The notes under the pieces: generated by a model
Database searches by the model: none
What the model was told of the DNA's origin: nothing
What the model saw: only the letters and a program-made list of their open reading frames with translations
Program-made: the position numbers and the translations under genes
Assembly: GCA_016081115.2 (NCBI GenBank)
Contig: CM071936.1
Location: forward strand, 76,361,262 to 76,425,261
DNA length: 64,000 bases
DNA from: Rehmannia glutinosa
Taxonomy: Eukaryota > Streptophyta > Magnoliopsida > Lamiales > Orobanchaceae
Reading direction: 5' to 3'
Shown: positions 57,589 to 64,000 of the stretch, in pieces
Layout of the letters: every line of letters begins with the position of its first letter
How positions within the stretch are numbered: position 1 is the first letter of the stretch

Positions 57589-59128
57589 ATGACGGAAGAC
57601 GTGGAAAAGAAAATGCAAAAGTTTACCTTGTTAGAAAAAGAAAAATCGGATATTCTTTTAGACAGTGTTGATATTACTAATAGCTCTGAAGAATGCTCTA
57701 GGAGTCTCTTTGGAAAAATCTTTGGAGTAAAGAGAGTGAATGTTGGGGGGCTAAGAAAGACTTTTGCCCTTATATGGCCGGTGCTTAAACCCTTTGAGAC
57801 CAAAGAACTGGGAATGAACTTCTTCCAGTTTATTTTTGTTTCTGAAGATGATAAGAAGAGGGTGTTGGAAGGGAAAGCATGGACATTTGATAACCAATTT
57901 CTCTTGTTGTGGGTATGGGAAGAGGGGATTACAACGAACAACCAGTGCTTCGGTTGTATGGATATCTGGGTTCAAGCTTGGAACTTACCCTCCAACTGGC
58001 TCTATTTCGAAGTGGGGTTTAAGTTGGGAATAGCATTTTTGGGTGTGAAAGATGTGGTTGTTCCGAGCTCGGGTATTTTGAAGGAAAGGCATATTAAACT
58101 GCTTGTTTCGATGGATCTAAAGCAGGCGCTTATTAGAGGTCTGAATGTGAAGCTGGGAACTTCAGGAACCTCGATCGAGTTCAAGTATGAAAACCTTATT
58201 TGTTTTTACTGTGGGAATGTGGGCCATCTGGATAAAATGTGTGAAAATCGGAAGAGGGATGTTGTTGCTAATATGTTGTGTGAGGGTGAGTTTGGTGAAT
58301 GGATTAAGGCAGATGACATCTTCTCTAATACCAAAGGGATTAAACCTGGAGCTAATATTGCCAAAAATTAACCTTCAGTTAATGGTCTGAATGTGACAAG
58401 TATTAAAATTGTTGGCCCTCAGAACGTGACATCTACCCACACTGATAATCTTAAACAGAAGGGTATTGCAAATTATTGCTCCGAAAATGAATTTTTCGAT
58501 GACTCGGAAGATGAACAGAGGGGATTTATACCTGGGAAGGAAGATAATAAAGATCTTAAGGGAGCCCTTCACTGCCCTAACACTGAAAACATATGCTCTA
58601 CTTCGAAAAATCCTAACCCATGTGATACTCTTAGCCCGAACTGTTCACCTTCCCCTCCATCTCCGTACACCATAACTCCAAATAATTTTTCTTTCCCTAC
58701 CCCTTCCAATGTCCCTTTCATTAAACTGGTGCCGGACCCCAATGATGATCCTATTTCATTAGTTCCTTGCCCACATGAGGTGGACCTGTTTGAAGTTCCT
58801 ATTTCTGGTACCCAAGTTAGGGTCCCTCTTCTACCCTTACCCTTGGATTTGAGTCAGTCCGGAAATATTTTGACGGTGGATGCCAAGGGGGGGTAAGCGA
58901 TGGACTAGAGCTATGCTGGAGGCTAGTGCGGCTTGTGAAAGCAAAGACATGGAGGAAGATGAGAAAATTCATATTGGTAAAAAAAGGAAACATAAAGAGG
59001 CAGAGGGAAAGAAAGAAAGATGTTCTTTTTTCTCGGAAGATACTGAAAACAAGAGACTTAAATGGTCTAATTCTGAATTAGCTTTGGTGGAGGTAGCTGA
59101 CCACAATTGGCCCCAAAGTCGTCAATGA
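57589..59128 (+). pseudogene. LINE ORF1 (DUF4283 and CCHC knuckle)
   Basis: RNA-binding ORF1 of a plant L1. I place the start at the ATG at 57,589 (MTEDVEKKMQKFTLLEKEKS); the upstream ATG at 57,484 adds a hydrophobic stretch not usual in the family. DUF4283 spans about residues 10-180 (NFFQFIFVSEDDKKRVLEGK, WTFDNQFLLLWVWEEG, DIWVQAWNLPSNW). The knuckle is CFYCGNVGHLDKMC (about 58,199-58,240). A TAA at 58,369 interrupts the frame, which continues in the same frame to 58,896 with a Pro/Ser-rich part, then shifts by one and ends at 59,128 in a Lys/Glu-rich tail (KKRKHKEAEGKKERCSFF). The final TGA overlaps the ORF2 ATG (ATGA, 59,125-59,128). Confidence 0.88.
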
Positions 59129-60060
59129 AGGCTCAGGTGTGGAATTGTAGAGGACTAGGAGGGCCCTCTACAGTTTCCCAAGTCAAGGAGTCTTGGAGAC
59201 TCCACCACCCCGATGTGTTGTTCTTGTGTGAAACGAAGAAAAATCTCAGTTTGTTCGGACAGTTTGTAGATAGTTGAGAGTGGATGATAACTGGTTTTGT
59301 GTTGATCCGGATAGTAAGAAGGGAGGGTTGTTCATGTGTTGGAAGTCGAAAGTGGTTGTGGTCCAAATTTTGTCTCATTCCTTTTGTATTGAGATAGAAG
59401 TGAGCATTGAGAATGAAATTGATAACTGTTGGGTCATCTTCGTGTAAGGCAGTACGAATATGAGGGAAATAATGGATCAGTGGGAATTTTTTGTGTAATG
59501 CTAAGGATAAATGGGGGAAGATGTGGATCATGGGGGGTGACTTTAATGATTTATGTTGCCACGATGATAAAAAGGGGAAGACCTAGATCTAACTCAAGCC
59601 TTGACAGTTTTAATGGTTTTATGGGGATATGGGAATGCAAGAGATTTTACTAGTGGTGAGGTTTTTACATGGGCTAATAACAGAATGGATAAAGGTTTTG
59701 TGGAAGAAAAGCTCGATAGATTCTTTGGTTCTTTAGATTGGCTTTACAAGTTTTCAGGTGCTAAGGTGGTGAACCTTTTCAGAAGTGCTTCTGACCATTG
59801 TATGATTTTTTTGGATTCTAATCCTGATCAGTCTGCTTTTAAAAAAAGGTTTATTTTTTATAAGAGGCTGCTCAAGAGGGAGGGAGTGATCGAAACTATT
59901 GCTAGGGGCTGGAGTGTTAATCCCTCTGGGGTGCCTATGTTCAGACTTCAAACTAAAATCACTGAATGTAGAATCCATCTCTTGAAGTGGTCTCGCACGT
60001 TTAAGACTGAAGCTGCATCCAATATCGAGAATCTCACTAATTTTTGGAGGTTTTAAGAAG
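59125..60060 (+). pseudogene. LINE ORF2, endonuclease domain
   Basis: AP-type endonuclease that nicks the target DNA. It starts MKAQVWNCRGLGGPSTVSQV, with the Asn motif NCRGLGG and the Glu motif LFLCETK. Further blocks are GGDFNDLCCHDDKKG (about 59,535-59,580), FTWANNRMDKGFVEEKLDRF and the SDH motif RSASDHCMIFLD near 59,795. All main catalytic motifs remain, but stops (about 59,276) and frameshifts (about 59,430-59,650) break the chain. The remainder to 60,056 is the linker towards RT. Confidence 0.87.
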
Positions 60061-61300
60061 TCAGGGAGGGAGTAGGGACTGGGAGGAGTGGCAGCGGATG
60101 AAAAGGAACCTCAATTCTGAATATTTGAAAGAAGAAGTGTTCTAGAGGCAAAAATAGAGGATTCAATGGCTAAAAGAGGGGGACAAAAACTCCAAGTTCT
60201 TTCATGCCTTCACTATTCAGAGAAGGAAAGGGAATAATATTGTGAGGCTTAGTAGGGAGGACGGTCTAATTTGTGATAAGCCCCAGGAGATTGAGCAAAT
60301 TATGGTTGATTTCTATGATAAGCTTTTCACATCAGAAGGGTCAATTCAGAGCCAAAACATGTTGGATGGTATCCCACGATCTGTGTTGGAGGATAATAAT
60401 TGGTGTTGGTTGATGCGGTGGAGGAGCCTGAGATTAAGCAAGCCTTATTTGATATGAACCCTAATAAAGCTCCTGGTCCGGATGGTATGTCCCGTCCTTT
60501 TTCCAACATTTCTGGGAAATTATTAAAGATTATTTGTGCTCTGCTATATTCAATTTTTTTCTTTTTGGTAAACTTTTGAAAAATATGAACCATACGTTGG
60601 TTACTCTCATTCCTAAATGCTCTAATCCTACATCTATGTCTCAGTTCCGGTCTATTAGTTTTATGCAATGTTGTTTATAAAATCATTTCCAAAATTTTGG
60701 CTAACAGACTGAAATCTTGTCTCCATCTATGTGTCTGTGAAAGCGAATCTGCCTTTATTCCTGGTAGATTCATTTTGGACAATGTCATTATTGCTCAGAG
60801 TCCATTCATTTTCTTAATAGGCACAGGTCTGGGAAAAAAAATTATGGCAATCAAATTAGATATGGCAAAAGCATATGATAGAGTAGAATGGGAAGGGTTG
60901 AGAGCTGTGATGATTAGAATGGGGTTCTCCTCAGTGTTTGTGGATTGGGTTATTACTTGTGTGTCCTATACTTCTTTTTCTTTTAGTTTGAGTGGTAAAC
61001 AAAGTGGTAGAGTCTTTCCATCTAGGGGATTGAGACAAGGGGGTCTTATATCCCCTTATTTGTTCTTAATTATTTTGGAAGTGTTCTCCTGCCTTATTAA
61101 GGCCGCTGTCAATAATGGTAAACTTGCTGGTCTGCGAATTTGCAAATATGGGCCTATGATTACTCATCTTTTGTTTGCAGTTGACTCGTTGGTTTTTTGC
61201 GAAGCTTCTGAATATTTGTGGTATATTTAGTGGTATTTCTAAACATCATTCAAGTAAGTACCTAGGACTGCCGGGGATTGGTAAAACTAAGAAAGAGGTT
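60061..61300 (+). pseudogene. LINE ORF2, reverse transcriptase domain
   Basis: Copies element RNA onto nicked DNA. Blocks: WLKEGDKNSKFFHAFTIQRR (about 60,169-60,230), EPEIKQALFDMNPNKAPGPD near 60,425-60,482, then the open frame 60,697-61,230 with ESESAFIPGRFILDNVIIAQ, IKLDMAKAYDRVEW, GLRQGGLISPYLFL and LLFAVDSLVF. Two core changes are visible: RQGDPLSP has become RQGGLISP, and the catalytic FADD has become FAVD. Several frameshifts occur. Inactive. Confidence 0.9.
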
Positions 61301-62340
61301 TTTAGGTATGTGGTTTATGTTGTGCAATGGAGGATCTCCAGCTGGGAAAATTGATTTTTATCTACGGCGGGCAGAGAGGTGTTGATTAAGGTTGTGTTGG
61401 AAGTACTCCCAGTGTATGTAATGTCAGTTTTTCAATTGCCAATTGGAATTTGTAAAGAGATTTGTAGTTGCTTTGCAAATTTCCGGTGGGGATCTAATGC
61501 AGGGAATAAACATAAATTGCACTGAAAGGCTTGGAATAAAATGGTTGTGGATAAAGAGGATGGGGTCCTGGGATTTCATGACATACAACTTTTCAATGAG
61601 GCTCTTATGGTTAAATAGCTATGGAGAGTTCTTTCCCAACCAAATCTGCTTGTGAGTAAGGTGATCAAGGTTAGGTACTTTCCTAAGGGCAACTTTTTTG
61701 ATGTGGAACCTTCACAGAATGCATCTTGGATGTGGAATTGCTGGATTAAGGATAAAGACACCCTCCGCATGGGGCTTCGCTTCAAAGTTGGGGATGGTAA
61801 GTTAATTAAAATTTGGGAGTCCCCATGGATTCCGGATGCTATCAATTTTAAACCAACCAGGACTTCCCAGGGCGAAGAGTTTATTTTTTGGGTGAGTGAA
61901 CTGTGGGGTGAAGGTGGTAAACTCTGAGCTGGTTTGCTCGCTGTTTGAGAAGGAGGATGCCGAGAAGATTCTTAAGATTAAAGGTATGCATGTTGGTACT
62001 AGAGATGCTTTGTGGTGGCCTTTGAGAAGCATGGATCCTATACAATTAAATTTGCTTACTCAAGGCTGCTTAAAGACAAAATTTGCTCTCTAAATCTTGC
62101 TGTGAATTTGGTTACTAGAAAGAGGAGTTGGAATCTTAAAGTCAAAGGAAAAATGAAACACTTCATTTGGAAGTGTTTTGGGGAGATTCTGCCCTCTAAC
62201 TGTAATCTCAGGAAGAAATGAATGGAAGTGGATGCGATCTGCCAGATTTGTGGAGAGGAGGAGGAATCAACAGAACACATCTTCTTTGAATGTAGTCGGG
62301 CTAAACTTATTTGGAAACTCTCTCCGGTGAACTAGGACGG
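61301..62340 (+). pseudogene. LINE ORF2, C-terminal part with zf-RVT
   Basis: Follows RT with SKYLGLPGIGKTKKEVFRYV near 61,250-61,310, NCWIKDKDTLRMGLRFKVG (61,735-61,790), IKIWESPWIPD (about 61,806-61,838), and the zf-RVT zinc-binding stretch KMKHFIWKCFGEILPSNCNL with CQICGEEEESTEHIFFEC (62,150-62,295). Stops and frameshifts are frequent. No clear RNase H domain follows, unlike the LINE remnant at 22,330-24,550. Confidence 0.85.
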
Positions 62341-63006
62341 GATGTGTAATAAAACTTATTCTTTTCCAAATTGGTGGGGGAAGTCTGCGGAACGGGAAAA
62401 GATCTATACTCTGAGAAGAGACTACAACTCAGGACATACATGTTGTGGTGACTCTGGAAAACTAGGAATTTATGGGTGTTTCAAAAAAATTTAAAACCTG
62501 AAAAAAGTGACTGTGGATTGTGCATGGAATGGATGGATTGAGTATCAAGAGTCTCAAACTGCTTCTGGGGTAATTTCTTAATTTTGGCTGGGATTCGAGG
62601 GCAGAACTTGGTTGATGTCGATTCTCCTGTCAATTTTGGAATCGAATGATGTGGTTGGGGTCCGTGTCGCGGTTTGGTTGATCTTTGTTGTGTTTCTTCA
62701 TTTTCTCCTGGTTTAGGAATGTCGTTATTTTTTGTTGTTCGGTGGACCGGTCTTTTGGCGTTGGGATGTTCTGCTTGTGTGGTCTGTGATGATTAGGATA
62801 TGGGACTCAGTCTTTGCACTGCCTTATAGCCACCTTCATCAAGAATTGTTGTTGAGTTTTTTTTTTTTGTTTCTAGGCCTCCTTTTTGGATGGACCTCCC
62901 TGCTCTTTCTTGAAAAATATGTGTAATCAAGAAGAGTTTGGTCCTTTGACCACTCCTTTGTAATTCTGTTGAGTTTAATATATCTCTTTCGTTGCGGAAA
63001 AAAAAA
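62341..63006 (+). other. 3' untranslated region of the LINE
   Basis: About 660 bp from the end of zf-RVT to the short A-run. It has no protein motif. The frame 62,732-62,926 is hydrophobic low-complexity and not a gene. Confidence 0.6.
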
Positions 63007-63020
63007 GATTAGTATTACCT

Positions 63021-63276
63021 CAAAATTTGGGGTTTAGATTACCTATTCCAACTACTCATATTTGTCGTTCATCTAAATGAATAAAACGGGAAATAAAATA
63101 GAAAATTTGAACATAAAATCTGTTTCCCCAAGCTTTGAAGTCTAAAGTTGTGATTGGTTGTGAGATTTTTTTCCAAATTTTCATTTTTGAAATATATGTT
63201 TTTTTGAAGTGTGATTGTTTGTGAAAGAAATGAAAATTTTTCAAATAAAATCTCATTTCTCTCCAAAATTAACTCA
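63021..63276. other. AT-rich spacer before the last LTR
   Basis: About 250 bp, AT-rich, with TTTCATTTTTGAAATATATG and matching inverted words nearby. I recognise no gene or named repeat. Confidence 0.5.
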
Positions 63277-64000
63277 TTTTTGATGAATGCCATGTAAAAC
63301 TTAGAATAGAAAGTTGGCACCCCAATTCTTGTTGTAAAATGCATTGTAATGAATAGAGCCGGCCAAGCCGAGTTAAGTCGGCCTACGCCCTAACATGCAA
63401 GAAGACAATCAAGACTTGAAGGAAGACTCATTGCGAAACAAATTTGAGTATGGCAAAGAAGAGTAGATGGGAACTCTATCAAGAAGCGGTGAGATGCACT
63501 GAGTGGAGCATCAGTCAAGTCAACTCAAGAAACGCAAGTCTCAAGTTGAAGTGACAGAAGAGTCATCCATGATTGGAAGTGACTCTAAGTCACCCGAGGA
63601 AAGCAAGGAAATGCAGTCAAGTCGAGATAATCGTAAAAGATCCGTTGCATTTAAATCAAGAGAATTACTTAAACAAGTAATATCTCCATACCACCTTTCT
63701 CGGAGTGCTCAGTCCCGAAGCGTGCAAAAGGAATGAACCAATGGGAAGCACTACACCGTGTCGAACTCAAAAAAGTGAAAGAACAATTCATACGAGGAAA
63801 TGGCAATTCCAAGAACGCAACAAGACAAGCCAACGACGCAAGTGACTTTCAAAAATAAGCCTATCTCTTCAACAGCAAATTTTTGAAAGTTCACTATAAA
63901 AGGCCTGAGGAGTTTGTTTGAGAAAGAAGAGATACATAGATGACACATATGTGAGATATACAAGCATATTAGAAAAACTGAAATATTCTCAATCCTCAAG
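63277..64000 (+). repeat. Copia LTR of the TGTAGGTCCC family, rightward, partial
   Basis: From TTTTGATGAATGCCATGTAAAA the sequence aligns in reverse with the outer part of the solo LTR at 2,469-4,045 (AGAAAGTTGGCACCCCA, TTACTTAAACAAGTAATA, AACCAATGGGAAGCACTA). The TATA box CTATAAAAGG is at 63,894-63,903. The first roughly 20 bases of the LTR (TGTTGGG...) are not seen, so its left end is truncated or diverged; the right side runs off the window. The frames at 63,503-63,736 and 63,751-63,999 lie in the LTR and are not genes. Confidence 0.85.

Larger units (their letters stand above)
57182..63020 (+). mobile_element. L1-type LINE with both ends (57,196-63,006)
   Basis: GATTAGTATTACCT occurs exactly at 57,182-57,195 and 63,007-63,020, a 14-bp target duplication. 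The element ends in a run of A after TTCGTTGCGG (about 62,998-63,006). Between lie ORF1 (57,589-59,128) and ORF2 (59,125 to about 62,330) followed by a 3' untranslated region. Its 5.8-kb length is about full size for a plant L1. Both ORFs carry stops and frameshifts, so it is inactive. Confidence 0.95.

Noticed and set aside
63503..63736. Open frame of 77 residues rich in Ser and Lys
   Set aside because: It lies inside the copia LTR; the same stretch in the other LTR copies is not open.
1..64000. Host protein-coding genes, tRNA or rRNA genes
   Set aside because: No frame with non-transposon motifs, no tRNA cloverleaf pattern and no rRNA stretch was recognised; small RNA genes could have been missed by eye.

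Overview
This window is plant nuclear repeat DNA, most likely from a eudicot. The evidence is plant-type Ty1/copia and Ty3/gypsy LTR elements with tRNA-Met and tRNA-Asp primer sites, L1-type LINEs whose ORF1 carries DUF4283 and a CCHC knuckle, a FAR1-type Mutator-like transposase, a CACTA element, and hAT and Stowaway MITEs. I see no convincing host gene, no tRNA or rRNA gene and no bacterial feature. Almost every coding region is a decayed transposon gene. Identifications rest on reading motifs by eye; no database search was run.

Left part (1-20,900) is a four-level nest. The base layer is a Mutator-like element (about 10,953-20,140). It carries a rightward Ulp1/C48-protease-like gene facing a leftward FAR1-type transposase gene. 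Between and inside the two genes lie tandem arrays (122 bp and 110 bp units) and a heptamer (GTATTAG) repeated throughout. Its left side is cut by a leftward copia element (Copia-1) whose body continues beyond position 1. Copia-1's 5' LTR is split by a complete leftward gypsy-type element (TR-GAG A, 1,821-10,688) that encodes only gag and protease. The 3' LTR of TR-GAG A is split in turn by a solo copia LTR (2,469-4,045) with a 5-bp target duplication.

Middle part: an unnamed terminal-type repeat (20,150-20,860; second copy inverted at 55,091-55,960), a non-autonomous CACTA element (20,994-22,080), a 5'-truncated LINE (22,330-24,550), a gypsy LTR plus primer site with a non-coding interior (24,555-27,334), and a solo-like LTR (27,335-28,784). 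A leftward copia assembly follows (28,787-55,042): LTR, long ORF3/env-like pseudogene, RNase H end, RT start with the RT core deleted, integrase, protease, gag, primer site, second LTR. Two copies of one gag-protease-only gypsy family sit in its pol in opposite orientations: TR-GAG B1 (36,789-44,240, +) and B2 (45,065-52,617, -).

Right part: a hAT MITE (56,078-56,559), a Stowaway MITE (56,904-57,168), a LINE with both ends and a 14-bp target duplication (57,196-63,006), and the start of a rightward copia LTR (63,277-64,000) of the same family as the three leftward copies on the left and in the middle.

None of the LTR elements keeps a reverse transcriptase core, so the three gag-protease gypsy elements must have relied on enzymes supplied from elsewhere. 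The most distinctive unit is the Ulp1 + FAR1 Mutator-like element with its internal repeat architecture.
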